The notes: generated by a model not told the origin, from the sequence alone. A stretch of 64,000 nt of DNA from an uncultured Pontibacter sp. (GCA_947499125.1 CANMMP010000001.1:496001-560000); one strand, 5' to 3'. Counted from the stretch's first letter, positions 17,154 through 27,079 are shown. Made by a program: numbers and translations.

Positions 17154-18617
17154 ATGAACCAAGATATCAGAAACCTGGAGCCAAAAGCGCTCTGGAACCA
17201 CTTTGCCGACCTTAACGCTGTCCCACGCCCTTCTAAAAAAGAGGAAAGAGTTATTCAGTTTGTAAAAGACTTTGGCAACAACCTGGGCCTCGAAACTTTT
17301 GAGGACGAAGTAGGCAATGTGATCATTAAAAAGCCGGCCACTCCCGGTATGGAAAACCGCCAGACCATACTGCTGCAAAGTCACCTGGATATGGTGCACC
17401 AGAAAAATGCTGATACCGAATTCGATTTTGATAAGCAGGGAATAGAAATGTTTATTGAAAGTGACTGGGTAAAAGCAAAAGGCACTACACTGGGTGCAGA
17501 CAACGGTATAGGCGTAGCAACTATAATGGCACTGCTTTCTTCTAAAGACATTCCTCACCCTCCGTTAGAAGCCCTTTTTACAATTGATGAAGAAACCGGG
17601 ATGACTGGAGCATTAGGCTTAAAAGGTGGCTTGCTTGATGCTACCATTATGCTGAACCTGGATACCGAAGACGACCGTGAACTGACGATTGGCTGCGCAG
17701 GCGGCATCGATATTACAGCTACCGGCAACTATACTTCGGAGCAGGTAAAAGGCAATGCAAGTGGTTTCCGGGTGAGCATTAAAGGGCTTACGGGTGGCCA
17801 CTCCGGTATGGATATTCACCTGGGCCGGGGCAATGCAAATAAACTTATGAACCGCATTTTGCTTGGCGCTACCGAAGAGTTTGGCCTGCAGATAAGTGAA
17901 ATAGACGGTGGCAGCCTTCGGAATGCTATCCCGCGTGAGTCGTTTGCTGTAGTAGCTGTGCCACAGGAAAGCTCTGAGAAGTTTAAGGCATTTATAAAAG
18001 AGCAGAAAGCTATTTTAACGCAGGAATACAGCACAACTGACCCTAACCTGGAAGTGCTTTTAGAAGATGCCTCCACTCCTACTGAGGTATTAAATAAGGA
18101 AGATCAGTATAAGATATTGCGTAGCATTTATGCCTGCCCTAATGGTATCTACCGCCTCAGCCCTGATATTGAGAACCTGGTACAAACATCAAATAACGTA
18201 GCGCGTGTTCTGGTAAAAGATGGCAAGTATAAAGTGCTGTGCCTTACCCGTAGCTCAGTTGACAGCGAAAAGGACGATATGGCTACCGCTATAAAAAGCA
18301 CCTTCGAGCTGGCCGGTGCGAATGTATCACTTAGCGGCTCTTACCCCGGCTGGACGCCAAAACCTGGTGCCGGTATTGTAAAACTGATGACCGAACTATA
18401 CCGCGAGTCTTTTGATGAGGAGCCGGATGTAAATGCCTGCCATGCCGGCCTGGAGTGCGGTATAGTAGGTGCCAACTACCCCGATATGGAAATGATCTCG
18501 TTTGGCCCGAACATTCGCGGTGCGCACTCTCCCGACGAAAAAGTGCAGATCAGTTCGGTTCAGAAATACTGGGGATTTTTGCTTGAAACGCTGGAACGTA
18601 TTCCTGTTAAAGTATAA
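17154..18617 (+). CDS. pepD: Aminoacyl-histidine dipeptidase (M20C, PepD/carnosinase-like)
   Basis: 487 residues, standard for PepD. Metal and catalytic motifs are in order: LLQSHLDMVHQ (His, Asp), LGADNGIGVA (bridging Asp), DEETGMTGA (catalytic and metal Glu) and NLDTEDD; the lid domain has GGHSGMDIH; the last His ligand lies in IRGAHSPDEKV. Cytosolic dizinc exopeptidase that hydrolyses Xaa-His and other dipeptides. Ends at a terminator. Confidence 0.96.
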   Translation: MNQDIRNLEPKALWNHFADLNAVPRPSKKEERVIQFVKDFGNNLGLETFEDEVGNVIIKKPATPGMENRQTILLQSHLDMVHQKNADTEFDFDKQGIEMFIESDWVKAKGTTLGADNGIGVATIMALLSSKDIPHPPLEALFTIDEETGMTGALGLKGGLLDATIMLNLDTEDDRELTIGCAGGIDITATGNYTSEQVKGNASGFRVSIKGLTGGHSGMDIHLGRGNANKLMNRILLGATEEFGLQISEIDGGSLRNAIPRESFAVVAVPQESSEKFKAFIKEQKAILTQEYSTTDPNLEVLLEDASTPTEVLNKEDQYKILRSIYACPNGIYRLSPDIENLVQTSNNVARVLVKDGKYKVLCLTRSSVDSEKDDMATAIKSTFELAGANVSLSGSYPGWTPKPGAGIVKLMTELYRESFDEEPDVNACHAGLECGIVGANYPDMEMISFGPNIRGAHSPDEKVQISSVQKYWGFLLETLERIPVKV

Positions 18618-18642
18618 ACTTTTACACCTGATAATTAGTTTT

Positions 18643-18676
18643 GAAAGCACCTGCTACAACAGGTGCTTTCTTTTTA
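18643..18676 (+). terminator. Rho-independent terminator of pepD
   Basis: Perfect stem GAAAGCACCTG-ctacaa-CAGGTGCTTTC followed by TTTTT. The T-run merges with the -7 box of the next gene. Confidence 0.88.
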
Positions 18677-18682
18677 TATTTG
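18675..18682 (+). promoter_or_regulatory. Candidate -7 box TATATTTG before the YczE-like gene
   Basis: TATATTTG matches TAnnTTTG and ends 5 bp before the ATG at 18688; no good -33 TTTG is present at the right distance, partly because the pepD terminator occupies that position. If used, the transcript would be nearly leaderless. Confidence 0.35.
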
Positions 18683-18687
18683 CCCCC

Positions 18688-19329
18688 ATGAAAACCTGGA
18701 TAACGCGTTATAGTTTCTTTTTTGCTGGTCTGTTACTATTCGGCTTTGCCAACGCGATGGCTGTGAAAGTAAAATACCTCGGCCTGCATCCGTGGGAGGT
18801 GCTACATGTTTCGCTTTTCCAGAAGTTTGGTTTTAGCATTGGCACCTGGAGCGTACTCGTTGGCCTGGCATTGATCTCAGTTGCCTGGTTCGTGAACCGT
18901 AAGTATATTAATATCGGTACTTTCCTGAACACCTTGCTTATCGGCCCATTCATGGATTTTTTCCTGTGGCTCGATATTATACCTGAAGCCACAAACGCCT
19001 GGCAGGATTATGCGCAGTTATTCACGGCTATACTTATATCCAGCGTGGCTGGCGGTCTGTATGTGGCAGGTGGCGTGGGCGCTGGTCCGCGCGATGGATT
19101 TATGCTTTCCTTATCTGAGCGGACAAGGCTTTCCGTTAGCCAGGCCAGGATCGCAGTGGAATGTGTGGTCTTATTAATAGGTTTTTCACTTGGAGGACCG
19201 ATAGGCGTTATTACATTCCTGTATACTTTTATTCAGAGCCCGATCTTCCAGGTAACCTTGCGCTGGTTCCAGAAACTACTTATCTACCTGACCGATGAAA
19301 CAGCTAAGCAAGTACAGGTTAAAGGTTAA
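18688..19329 (+). CDS. YczE/YitT-type integral membrane protein
   Basis: 213 residues from the ATG at 18688; the longer upstream frame overlaps pepD and has no membrane-protein start. Five or so hydrophobic segments are visible (for example FFAGLLLFGFANAMAV, WSVLVGLALISVAWFV, LFTAILISSVAGGLYVAG). The motif GVGAGPRDGFML is characteristic of the YczE/YyaS/YitT group. Function unknown; YczE affects lipopeptide secretion in Bacillus, which need not apply. Confidence 0.85.
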   Translation: MKTWITRYSFFFAGLLLFGFANAMAVKVKYLGLHPWEVLHVSLFQKFGFSIGTWSVLVGLALISVAWFVNRKYINIGTFLNTLLIGPFMDFFLWLDIIPEATNAWQDYAQLFTAILISSVAGGLYVAGGVGAGPRDGFMLSLSERTRLSVSQARIAVECVVLLIGFSLGGPIGVITFLYTFIQSPIFQVTLRWFQKLLIYLTDETAKQVQVKG

Positions 19330-19427
19330 GCTGACTTAAGTTCTCGCTTTTATCAACTATAAGAAAACTATAAGTATAGCCTGGTTGTGTAAAGTATAAA
19401 CTATAGTTTCGGAATTGTCCAGGATGC

Positions 19428-19889
19428 TTATTTCAGAGCCTCAAAGCTATACCTGGCATCACTCCAGAATTCATCCAGAGCAATGATACGGGGCTTAAAG
19501 AAGGAGATAAGTTCGGGCCAGTCGTCCTGGTTAAACACATTTACTTTTGGTAACTCCTTATAGATTCGGCTTACCGTTCTTCCGTCGTCATCCATACTAT
19601 GCAATTCCCATTCCCACTCCTCTCCTAAGATTTCGTGCAGCAGGGTTTTTAACTCCAAAAACTGCTCAAAGTATAATTCCTGTATATCGGGGTCAGGGTG
19701 CGTGAGTTCTATACCTATAGTTGCGGTCTTCTTTTCGGCGCGCATTCTAAAGTACACATGTTTAAAGCCGGTCTTATAGTTCGACCAGTTTGTGCGGTAT
19801 CCGTCGGCGGAAAGCTGCGGGGCAATATATTGTCCGAAAGCGGTCCAGAAAGCCTGTCTTATCTGGGAAGCCTGTTCACGTGTGTACAT
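19428..19889 (-). CDS. DUF4268 domain protein
   Basis: 153 residues. The N-terminus REQASQIRQAFWTAFGQYI and the central segment ELYFEQFLELKTLLHEIL with EWEWELHSMDDDGRTVSRIYKEL (parts) are the signature of DUF4268 proteins, standing alone here rather than at the end of a restriction-type protein. Acidic, soluble, no catalytic motif known. Confidence 0.85.
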   Translation of the reverse strand: MYTREQASQIRQAFWTAFGQYIAPQLSADGYRTNWSNYKTGFKHVYFRMRAEKKTATIGIELTHPDPDIQELYFEQFLELKTLLHEILGEEWEWELHSMDDDGRTVSRIYKELPKVNVFNQDDWPELISFFKPRIIALDEFWSDARYSFEALK

Positions 19890-19944
19890 ACCACAAAATT
19901 GGTAATTCCTCCCGACAATCAGAAACGGAGCAGGAAAGTATAGT

Positions 19945-22122
19945 TTAAAAGTTATGGTTCTCTTTTAATGCCTGTTCGGCTAACTTCGGTTGATTTACTG
20001 TTTTAGAATGCAGCACAACAATAGAACGACCGACCACTTCCAGGGATTTGCTCGCACCATACGTTTCACCGTTCTTATCGAAATGCCCGGTGGCTGTATC
20101 TATAATTTTGCTCCACCTGGTACCATACTTTTTAGGCGGCAGCTTAAATTTAAGCGAGTCGTAATGGGCATTAAAAATAACATAAAAATCGTCATCAATA
20201 ATATGCTCCCCTTTTGGCCCGACGCTGCGAAGGCCGTGCCCATTTAAGTAAACGCCCAGCGATTTGGCAAAATCATGGTTCCAGTGTTCATCGTCCATTT
20301 CAATACCATCCGGCAAAAACCAGGCTATATCCTCTACACCAACACCTTTAATAGGTTGCCCCTGAAACCAGCGACGACGGCAGAAAACCGGGTGGCTTTT
20401 ACGGAGCTTAATGAGCTTTCTTGTAAACTTGAGCAGTTCCTTGTCGGCTGCAGCCCAGTTCAACCACGACACTTCGTTATCCTGGCAATAAGCATTGTTG
20501 TTACCATTCTGAGTGCGGCTGATCTCGTCCCCGGCAACCATCATGGGCACACCCTGAGACAGGAAAAGTGTGGTCAGGAAGTTTCGTTTTTGCCGTTGCC
20601 GCAACTCAAGTATAGATTTGTCGTCGGTTGGCCCTTCTACCCCACAGTTCCAGGACCTGTTGTGGCTTTCACCATCGTTATTGTCTTCGCCGTTCGCCAA
20701 ATTGTGCTTCTCGTTATAAGAAACCAGGTCGTGCAAGGTAAAACCATCGTGGGCAGTTATAAAATTTATACTTGCTGTGGGGCGGCGGTAGTCGTCCCGG
20801 TACAGGTCTGAGCTACCGGTAAAGCGTTCGGCAAATTCAGCTAACATACTATCTGCGCCGCGCCAGTAATCGCGCATACAATCACGGTATTTTCCGTTCC
20901 ACTCCGTCCAGCCGGCCGGGAAGTTGCCTACCTGGTAGCCGCCTTCGCCCACATCCCAGGGTTCAGCAATAAGCTTTACCTGCGATATAACCGGGTCCTG
21001 GTGAATGATATCAAAGAAAGAACCAAGCTTATCGACGCCATGCAGTTCGCGGGCTAAGGCCGAAGCCAGGTCAAAACGGAAGCCATCTACGTGCATTTCC
21101 AGTATCCAGTAGCGCAGGCTGTCCATTATTAAACGGAGCACACTTGGCAGGCTTGAATTCAGAGTATTACCGGTTCCGGTATAGTCCATGTAAAACCGCT
21201 TGTTATCTTCTGTCAGGCGGTAATACGAGGCGTTGTCTATTCCTTTAAAAGATAGGGTTGGCCCCAAGTGGTTGCCTTCGGAAGTATGGTTATACACCAC
21301 ATCCAGAATTACTTCTATACCTGCTTTATGAAACTCCTTGACCATACTTTTAAACTCAGTGACCTGCTCGCCGAGGTTTCCGCTGCTACTATAGCGCACA
21401 TCCGGTGCAAAAAATCCTATAGAGTTATATCCCCAGTAATTTGTAAGCCCTTTCTCTATTAAATAACGGTCGGTTACAAAATGGTGGATCGGCATTAGTT
21501 CGATGGCAGTTATACCTAATTCCAGCAGGTAGTTTATAGTTACCGGGTGAGCCAGTGCGGCATAGGTTCCTCGGATCTCTTCAGGTATGTCAGGGTGCGT
21601 TTGTGTAAAGCCTTTAACATGGGCCTCATAGATAATAGATTTATAGTATGGGATGTTGGGTTTCTTATCTCCCTCCCAATCAAAACTTTCGTCTATAACA
21701 ACTGCTTTAGGTATAAAAGGAGCGCTGTCCGTTTTACTAAAACTCAGGTCTTCGTTCTTATCACCAACCTCATAACCAAACAGTGAATCGTGCCAGTCTA
21801 TAGTTCCGGAAATTGCTTTTGCATAAGGGTCGAGCAGTAGTTTATTTGCGTTATACCGATGTCCGTTTTCCGGATCGTAAGTACCATGTACTCGGTAACC
21901 GTATAGTTGGCCAGGCTTAATTTTGGGCAGGTATGCATGCCAGATCTGGTGCGTACGCTCTACCAATTTTATCTTTGCAGACTCTTTTTCGCTGTTGGTA
22001 TCATCAAACAGGCATAGCTCCACACTGGTGGCATTATCAGCATATATTGCAAAATTAACTCCCTCTCCATCCCAGGTGGCACCCAACGGATATGGGCTTC
22101 CCGGATATACAGCTACATTCAT
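19945..22122 (-). CDS. glgX: Glycogen debranching enzyme GlgX (GH13)
   Basis: 725 residues from the ATG at 22122 (MNVAVYPGSPYPLGATW). Residues about 10-100 form a CBM48 domain. The GH13 barrel has DVVYNHT (region I), nucleophile D351 in GFRFDLASAL (region II), acid E387 in AEPWDVG (region III) and TAHDGFTLHDL (region IV). SWNCGVEGPT and the C-terminal beta domain are typical of GlgX. The enzyme removes short alpha-1,6 branches from limit glycogen. No other glg genes are adjacent. Confidence 0.96.
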   Translation of the reverse strand: MNVAVYPGSPYPLGATWDGEGVNFAIYADNATSVELCLFDDTNSEKESAKIKLVERTHQIWHAYLPKIKPGQLYGYRVHGTYDPENGHRYNANKLLLDPYAKAISGTIDWHDSLFGYEVGDKNEDLSFSKTDSAPFIPKAVVIDESFDWEGDKKPNIPYYKSIIYEAHVKGFTQTHPDIPEEIRGTYAALAHPVTINYLLELGITAIELMPIHHFVTDRYLIEKGLTNYWGYNSIGFFAPDVRYSSSGNLGEQVTEFKSMVKEFHKAGIEVILDVVYNHTSEGNHLGPTLSFKGIDNASYYRLTEDNKRFYMDYTGTGNTLNSSLPSVLRLIMDSLRYWILEMHVDGFRFDLASALARELHGVDKLGSFFDIIHQDPVISQVKLIAEPWDVGEGGYQVGNFPAGWTEWNGKYRDCMRDYWRGADSMLAEFAERFTGSSDLYRDDYRRPTASINFITAHDGFTLHDLVSYNEKHNLANGEDNNDGESHNRSWNCGVEGPTDDKSILELRQRQKRNFLTTLFLSQGVPMMVAGDEISRTQNGNNNAYCQDNEVSWLNWAAADKELLKFTRKLIKLRKSHPVFCRRRWFQGQPIKGVGVEDIAWFLPDGIEMDDEHWNHDFAKSLGVYLNGHGLRSVGPKGEHIIDDDFYVIFNAHYDSLKFKLPPKKYGTRWSKIIDTATGHFDKNGETYGASKSLEVVGRSIVVLHSKTVNQPKLAEQALKENHNF

Positions 22123-22527
22123 ATAAGTTATCAGGTTTATAAAGGAGCCAGGGATAAATCCAAAACTATAGCTCCACTGCACCTATTATACTTTGTTGCA
22201 GGTAAATAGTTAAGCAGCCCAAGCCTTGCTATTGTATTCAGGTTTATAGTTCGGAAACACTTATAGCGTATATATTTTACTTATACTTTCTATAGTTACT
22301 TATACTTTTAACAAGTCCCCTCAACTATACTATAATTGCAGTATTTAACTCCTGCATGCAAGGCACCCGGAATGGTATCCGCTCATTCACAATAGATTAA
22401 GCATAAAACACAGGCATATAACTATTTCAAACCAAACATAAACAAACTAATATTTTTTTTACCTTTTTAAATTGATACCGTATATAACTTTAATATTCAG
22501 ATTATTTCATTTACAGAAGGGGGAAGT
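22123..22527. other. 405-bp intergenic region, divergent promoters
   Basis: AT-rich spacer between glgX and the CBS protein with a dense cluster of TATACTT/TATAGTT 7-mers around 22180-22330. TAACTTTA near 22485 is one base from the -7 consensus for the CBS gene. No ORF or RNA seen. Confidence 0.55.
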
Positions 22528-22965
22528 ATGGGAACTGTACGATGCATTCTGCAGAAAAAACAAGGTGATATTATCTCTGTAGATCCGGAAACCACTGTAT
22601 ATAGCGCGCTCGAGAAGATGGAAGAAAACCATGTAGGCTCGCTGGTAGTGTTAGATAATGGTCGTTTTGCCGGTATCATTACTGAACGCGACTATGCCCG
22701 AAAAGTGATCCTGAAAGGCAAGGCATCCAAAGAAACCCTTGTAAAAGAGATCATGAGCGAACACCCTGTTATAGTTACCCCCGACACGACCATGGAGCAA
22801 TGCATGGCTCTCATGACAAGTAAATACATCCGGCACCTGCCCGTTTTTGATAACAAAGAATTGGTTGGCCTTGTCTCTATCGGGGATATTGTAAAATACA
22901 TGATAGAAGAACAGCAATTTATTATAGAAGAGCTGGAGCATTACATTACCGGCCACCAGGAATAG
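22528..22965 (+). CDS. Tandem CBS domain protein
   Basis: 145 residues made of two CBS motifs, about 12-65 (DIISVDPETTVYSALEKM to GIITERDYARKV) and about 80-135 (VTPDTTMEQCMALM to LVGLVSIGDIVKYM). Such proteins bind adenosine nucleotides and regulate partner enzymes or channels. It lies 72 bp before nuoA on the same strand, so co-transcription with complex I is possible but unproven. Confidence 0.93.
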   Translation: MGTVRCILQKKQGDIISVDPETTVYSALEKMEENHVGSLVVLDNGRFAGIITERDYARKVILKGKASKETLVKEIMSEHPVIVTPDTTMEQCMALMTSKYIRHLPVFDNKELVGLVSIGDIVKYMIEEQQFIIEELEHYITGHQE

Positions 22966-23037
22966 AAGATACGCAGCTCTTTGCTGCACATAAGTATAAA
23001 GTACCCATTATTAATTATTGGAGCTAACCGAAACACT

Positions 23038-23466
23038 ATGGAAGTTTCAGAGGAGCATGTTATGCCATTGTGGCCCCTGCTGGTGTACGGTGCCATTGTG
23101 CTGAGCCTGGTCGGAGCTATACTTGGCCTGTCGTTTATACTTGGCCAGCGTGGCAAAGGCCGCGCTATGAACGAGCCTTACGAAGGCGGTATAGTTAGCG
23201 AAGGTTCAGCACGTATGCGTTTTTCTTCGCAATTTTATATGGTAGCCATGCTCTTTGTGATATTTGACGTGGAGACAGTATTTATACTTTCATGGGCAAT
23301 TGCTTTCAGAGAATTAGGTTGGTATGGGTACGCTGGTGTAGCTATGTTTATGGTGATGCTGGTAGTGGTACTGATCTACGAATGGCGAATGGGCGCTCTC
23401 GACTTCGGTCCGGACGGAAAGAAGATACTCGCGGCCTACAAACGCATGCAAAAGCCGGCCGTCTGA
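23038..23466 (+). CDS. nuoA: NADH-quinone oxidoreductase subunit A
   Basis: 142 residues from the ATG at 23038, the better of two starts because it leaves the standard short N-terminus before TM1. Three TM segments; MNEPYEGGI-type loop (here GRAMNEPYEGGIV) and FDVETVFILSWA match the conserved NuoA signatures. Part of the proton-pumping membrane arm near the quinone site. First gene of the 13-gene nuo cluster. Confidence 0.95.
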   Translation: MEVSEEHVMPLWPLLVYGAIVLSLVGAILGLSFILGQRGKGRAMNEPYEGGIVSEGSARMRFSSQFYMVAMLFVIFDVETVFILSWAIAFRELGWYGYAGVAMFMVMLVVVLIYEWRMGALDFGPDGKKILAAYKRMQKPAV

Positions 23467-23579
23467 TTTTCTGATAAAATACTATCTGACAAAAGACAAC
23501 AAGCATACAAATACGCAACCTATAACCCCTACCCTCACCCTGATGCACTGACGATACCATAACTCAAACCTCTACGCCT

Positions 23580-24218
23580 ATGAAATGGTGGCTTAGTAAA
23601 CCAGACGAACCTGCAAATGCGGTAAAGGGCACAAGCTCTTACGAAGAAACCGTGCAGCAAAGTATAATGCTCACCACCGTGCAGGACCTGGTAGCCTGGG
23701 GACGTAAAAATTCCATGTGGCCGTTCCATTTTGGTTTGAGTTGCTGTTTTGTAGAAATGGCCACCTCCATGACACCCAAGTATGATGTGGCCCGTTTTGG
23801 TGCTGAAGTTATCCGTGGTACTCCCCGCGAAGCCGATGTAATGATCATTGCCGGTACTGTTTTCATTAAGATGGCACCCATTATAAAGCGTCTGCATGAG
23901 CAGATGATGGAACCGAAATGGGTGATATCGATGGGCTCCTGTGCCAACTCCGGCGGCATGTACGACATTTATAGTGTGGTGCAGGGCGTTGATAAGTTTT
24001 TACCTGTAGATGTATATGTACCTGGTTGTCCTCCCCGCCCCGATGCCTTTATGGAAGGCCTGATGCTGCTGGCTGAAAGTGTCGGAAAAGAACGTCGCCC
24101 ACTCAGCTGGACCATAGGCGACCAGGGAGTTGTAAGACCTGAAAAGATAGAAGTGAAAGCACGCAAACGTGAGCGCTGGGATGAAATGACAGAGTTCCGG
24201 TCGCCGGATGAAATATAA
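23580..24218 (+). CDS. nuoB: NADH-quinone oxidoreductase subunit B
   Basis: 212 residues. Ligands of cluster N2 are visible in [17 protein letters not shown] and [11 protein letters not shown]2 passes electrons to ubiquinone/menaquinone. Starts 113 bp after nuoA; followed by a small hairpin repeat and a DUF4242 gene rather than directly by nuoC. Confidence 0.97.
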   Translation: MKWWLSKPDEPANAVKGTSSYEETVQQSIMLTTVQDLVAWGRKNSMWPFHFGLSCCFVEMATSMTPKYDVARFGAEVIRGTPREADVMIIAGTVFIKMAPIIKRLHEQMMEPKWVISMGSCANSGGMYDIYSVVQGVDKFLPVDVYVPGCPPRPDAFMEGLMLLAESVGKERRPLSWTIGDQGVVRPEKIEVKARKRERWDEMTEFRSPDEI

Positions 24219-24233
24219 GAGTCAGAAGTAATG

Positions 24234-24263
24234 ACCTCACAGTATCTTCCAGACCTGTGAGTG
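24234..24263. repeat. Short dispersed-type hairpin between nuoB and the DUF4242 gene
   Basis: Inverted repeat CTCACAG (24236-24242) / CTGTGAG (24254-24260). It resembles the degraded ACCTCACAGG/CCTGTGAGGT hairpins scattered in many Bacteroidota genomes; that comparison is from memory. Confidence 0.45.
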
Positions 24264-24287
24264 TCTCTAACAATAAAGTATAAAGTT

Positions 24288-24560
24288 ATGCCTAAATATG
24301 TAATAGAGCGGGAAATTCCGGATGCAGGTAAGTTATCTGCTGAAGAGCTAAAAGGTATTTCACAAGCATCTTGTGGAGTATTAAGCAACATGGGACCAAA
24401 AATTCAGTGGGTGCATAGCTATGTTACAGATAACAAGATCTATTGCATTTACAATGCTCCTAACGAAGAAATGGTACGGGAACATGCTAAACAAGGTGGT
24501 TTTCCAGCCAATTCAGTGAGTGAAGTAAAGAATATAATAGACCCGGTAACGGCAGAGTAA
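24288..24560 (+). CDS. DUF4242 protein embedded in the nuo operon
   Basis: 90 residues from the ATG at 24288. MPKYVIEREIPDAGKLS, WVHSYVTDNKIYCIYNAPN and REHAKQGGFPANSV are diagnostic of DUF4242 (SCO4226-type small ferredoxin-fold proteins, for which nickel binding has been described). It has no role known in complex I. It lies between nuoB and nuoCD, 69 bp after the first and 93 bp before the second, so it is probably co-transcribed with complex I genes. Confidence 0.88.
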   Translation: MPKYVIEREIPDAGKLSAEELKGISQASCGVLSNMGPKIQWVHSYVTDNKIYCIYNAPNEEMVREHAKQGGFPANSVSEVKNIIDPVTAE

Positions 24561-24653
24561 GCAAAATAACAACAAGCATATTTACCATAATAAAACAACT
24601 ATAGAATTAGAATGACTTAACATTTACTGGTCCCCTCAACAAAGAACTTGGCC

Positions 24654-26405
24654 ATGGAAAACAACAGCAGCACACTACTACAGCTACAGACACGCTACGG
24701 CGAAGACACCTTCACGCAGCAGACAACCAAAGATGAGATGCTCACGCTTTGGGTGCCAATGGATAAAATTGTGGATGTGCTGACCTTCTTAAAGAAAGAA
24801 GTTACCGAGCCATTTAAGCTGCTGTTTGACCTGACAGCTATAGATGAACGGACCAAAAACCGTGGTGCCAACCATGTTCCAAAATCCAGTTTTACGCTGG
24901 TTTACCACCTTTTCTCTTTCACTCGCAATGAGTTTATCCGCCTAAAAGTAGGGTTGGTTGGTGATTTCCCGACGGCGCCCAGTATAAGCAGCTTGTGGGC
25001 CAATGCCAACTGGTACGAGCGTGAAGTATACGATATGTTCGGCATCCGTTTCTCAGGCCATCCGCACATGTCGCGCATACTCATGCCACGCACCTGGGTA
25101 GGCCATCCGCTTCGCAAAGAGCATCCTGCCCGCGCCACCGAAATGGGTCCCTTCCAGTTATATGATGATAAAGTAGACCTGGAGCAGGCAGCCCTAAAAT
25201 TTAACCCCGAAGAGTGGGGACTACAACGCCAGAGCGACGACAGCGACTTCATGTTCCTGAACATTGGTCCTCAGCACCCCGGCACACATGGCGTTCTCCG
25301 GATTATACTTCAACTGGATGGTGAAGACATTGTAGATGCCATTCCTGATATTGGTTTCCACCACCGTGGCGCCGAAAAAATGGGTGAACGCCAGTCTTGG
25401 CACACTTATATTCCTTACACTGATAGAATCGACTACCTGGGCGGCGTAATGAACAACCTGGCTTATTTGCAGGGCGTCGAAAAACTGGCAGGTATAGAAG
25501 TACCGGAACGGGTAAAGTATATCCGTGTCATGCTCTGCGAACTCTTCCGGATTGCCAGCCACCTGGTTTGGTACGGCACCTTTGCACAGGACATTGGGCA
25601 GCTCTCCCCTGTTTTCTACATGTTCTCCGACCGCGAAAAGATCTTCGATATTATAGAAGGCATCTGTGGCGGACGTATGCACCCGAACTGGTTTAGAATT
25701 GGCGGTGTAGCGCAGGACCTGCCAAAAGGCTGGGAAGCGCTGGTGCAAAGTTTCATCGACTACTTCCCTAAACGACTGAAGGAATACGACAACATGGTGA
25801 TGAAGAACAGCATCTTCAAAGCCCGCACAGTTGGTATCGGAATTTTTACTCTGGAAGAAGCGATAGAATGGGGCGTAACCGGACCAAACCTGCGCGCCTG
25901 TGGCATGGACTGGGATTTCCGTAAGAAGCGACCTTACTCCGGCTACGAAATGTTTGATTTTGAAGTACCAACTGCCAGCAATGGCGACTGCTACGACCGG
26001 GCTATAGTTCGCGTAGCCGAGATGCGTCAGAGTTTACGCATTGTGGAGCAGTGCCTGAAGAATATGCCGGATGGTCCGTTCAAATCCGATCATCCGCTTA
26101 CCACACCGCCAGTAAAGAAGAATACCATGCACGATATTGAAACGCTCATCACACACTTTTTAGGTGTGAGTTGGGGACCAGTTATACCTGCCGGAGAAGC
26201 CATGAGCTGCATAGAAGCAACCAAAGGAGCCAACGGCTACTACCTGACCAGCGATGGCAATACATCTCCATACCGGGTACGCATCCGGACTCCATCGTTC
26301 CCACACATGCAAATGCTCCCTTACATCAGCAAAGGGTACACCGTAGCCGACCTGCTGTCTATACTTGGAGCAATGGATTACGTGCTGGCAGATATTGATA
26401 GGTAA
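24654..26405 (+). CDS. nuoCD: NADH-quinone oxidoreductase fused subunit C/D
   Basis: 583 residues; ATG at 24654 preferred to a TTG two codons earlier. Residues about 1-185 are the NuoC (30 kDa) domain ([23 protein letters not shown]); about 195-583 are NuoD (49 kDa) with [23 protein letters not shown], and [10 protein letters not shown] at the end. The fusion is known in several phyla including Bacteroidota. NuoD forms the quinone pocket. An approximately 115-bp repeat element separates it from nuoE. Confidence 0.96.
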   Translation: MENNSSTLLQLQTRYGEDTFTQQTTKDEMLTLWVPMDKIVDVLTFLKKEVTEPFKLLFDLTAIDERTKNRGANHVPKSSFTLVYHLFSFTRNEFIRLKVGLVGDFPTAPSISSLWANANWYEREVYDMFGIRFSGHPHMSRILMPRTWVGHPLRKEHPARATEMGPFQLYDDKVDLEQAALKFNPEEWGLQRQSDDSDFMFLNIGPQHPGTHGVLRIILQLDGEDIVDAIPDIGFHHRGAEKMGERQSWHTYIPYTDRIDYLGGVMNNLAYLQGVEKLAGIEVPERVKYIRVMLCELFRIASHLVWYGTFAQDIGQLSPVFYMFSDREKIFDIIEGICGGRMHPNWFRIGGVAQDLPKGWEALVQSFIDYFPKRLKEYDNMVMKNSIFKARTVGIGIFTLEEAIEWGVTGPNLRACGMDWDFRKKRPYSGYEMFDFEVPTASNGDCYDRAIVRVAEMRQSLRIVEQCLKNMPDGPFKSDHPLTTPPVKKNTMHDIETLITHFLGVSWGPVIPAGEAMSCIEATKGANGYYLTSDGNTSPYRVRIRTPSFPHMQMLPYISKGYTVADLLSILGAMDYVLADIDR

Positions 26406-26438
26406 GAGTTAGAGAGTTATAAATGTCATAAGTATAAA

Positions 26439-26553
26439 ACTGTCCCCTTGAGGGGACTATAGGGGTGTTAAGGACGGCTAAAACCCTAACAGCTTTAACT
26501 ATAAAACAAATCTGCAGGTGTAAACACCCCTGTGGTCCCCTCAAGGGGACAGT
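26439..26553. repeat. 115-bp palindromic repeat element, copy 1 (nuoCD-nuoE gap)
   Basis: Ends are inverted repeats of about 30 bp: left ACTGTCCCCTTGAGGGGAC then tataGGGGTGT, right the complement of the same with two or three changes. Each end is itself a small hairpin (GTCCCC/GGGGAC). The internal approximately 55 bp is also conserved with copy 2 at 32169-32283. There is no ORF, so it looks like a MITE or a paired REP-type element. Confidence 0.85.
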
Positions 26554-26597
26554 TAAAAAACAACAATTTAACCATCAACAATTTAGCAATTAAAGCC

Positions 26598-27062
26598 ATG
26601 CTTACTGCTGAAGAGAAACATCAGATAGACCATGAAATAAGCCTGGTGCCGGCACCTAAAAATGCCTGTATCGAAGCGCTTAAAATTGTGCAGCATAACT
26701 ATGGCTGGGTGTCAGATGAGAGCCTGAAAGATGTAGCCGACTATGTGGGCATGTCTTCAGCAGAGCTCGACAGCGTAGCTACTTTCTACAACCTTATCTT
26801 CCGTAGACCGGTTGGCCGGCACGTAATCCTGCTCTGCGACAGCATCAGCTGTTATGTGATGGGCTACGATGGTATAAAAGAAGCACTGCACGAAAAACTA
26901 AACATACAGTACGGCCAGACCACAGCAGACGACCGCTTTACTTTGCTACCAAACTGCTGCCTTGGCACCTGCGATTGTGCCCCTGCCCTTATGATTGACA
27001 ACGATTTGTACCGTAACCTGACGGTGGAACAACTGGATGAGATTCTGAACAAGTATACTTAA
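26598..27062 (+). CDS. nuoE: NADH-quinone oxidoreductase subunit E
   Basis: 154 residues from the ATG at 26598 (MLTAEEKHQI); upstream in-frame sequence belongs to the repeat element. The N1a [2Fe-2S] ligands are in LLCDSISCY and PNCCLGTCDCAP. Part of the NADH-oxidising module with NuoF. Confidence 0.96.
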   Translation: MLTAEEKHQIDHEISLVPAPKNACIEALKIVQHNYGWVSDESLKDVADYVGMSSAELDSVATFYNLIFRRPVGRHVILLCDSISCYVMGYDGIKEALHEKLNIQYGQTTADDRFTLLPNCCLGTCDCAPALMIDNDLYRNLTVEQLDEILNKYT

Positions 27063-27079
27063 CCCAAACAAGCGGGCCT

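Noticed and set aside
17052-17558. 168-codon frame antisense to pepD
   Set aside because: Lies opposite strongly conserved PepD motifs; composition is that of a shadow frame.
18502-18687. Longer upstream start for the YczE-like protein
   Set aside because: It would overlap pepD and its terminator and add 62 residues of shadow-like sequence before the first membrane helix.
20275-20811. 178-codon frame antisense to glgX
   Set aside because: Opposite conserved GH13 sequence; no domain or signal seen.
26439-26553. Riboswitch between nuoCD and nuoE
   Set aside because: The same sequence recurs at another operon gap with inverted ends, which fits a repeat element better than a ligand-binding leader.
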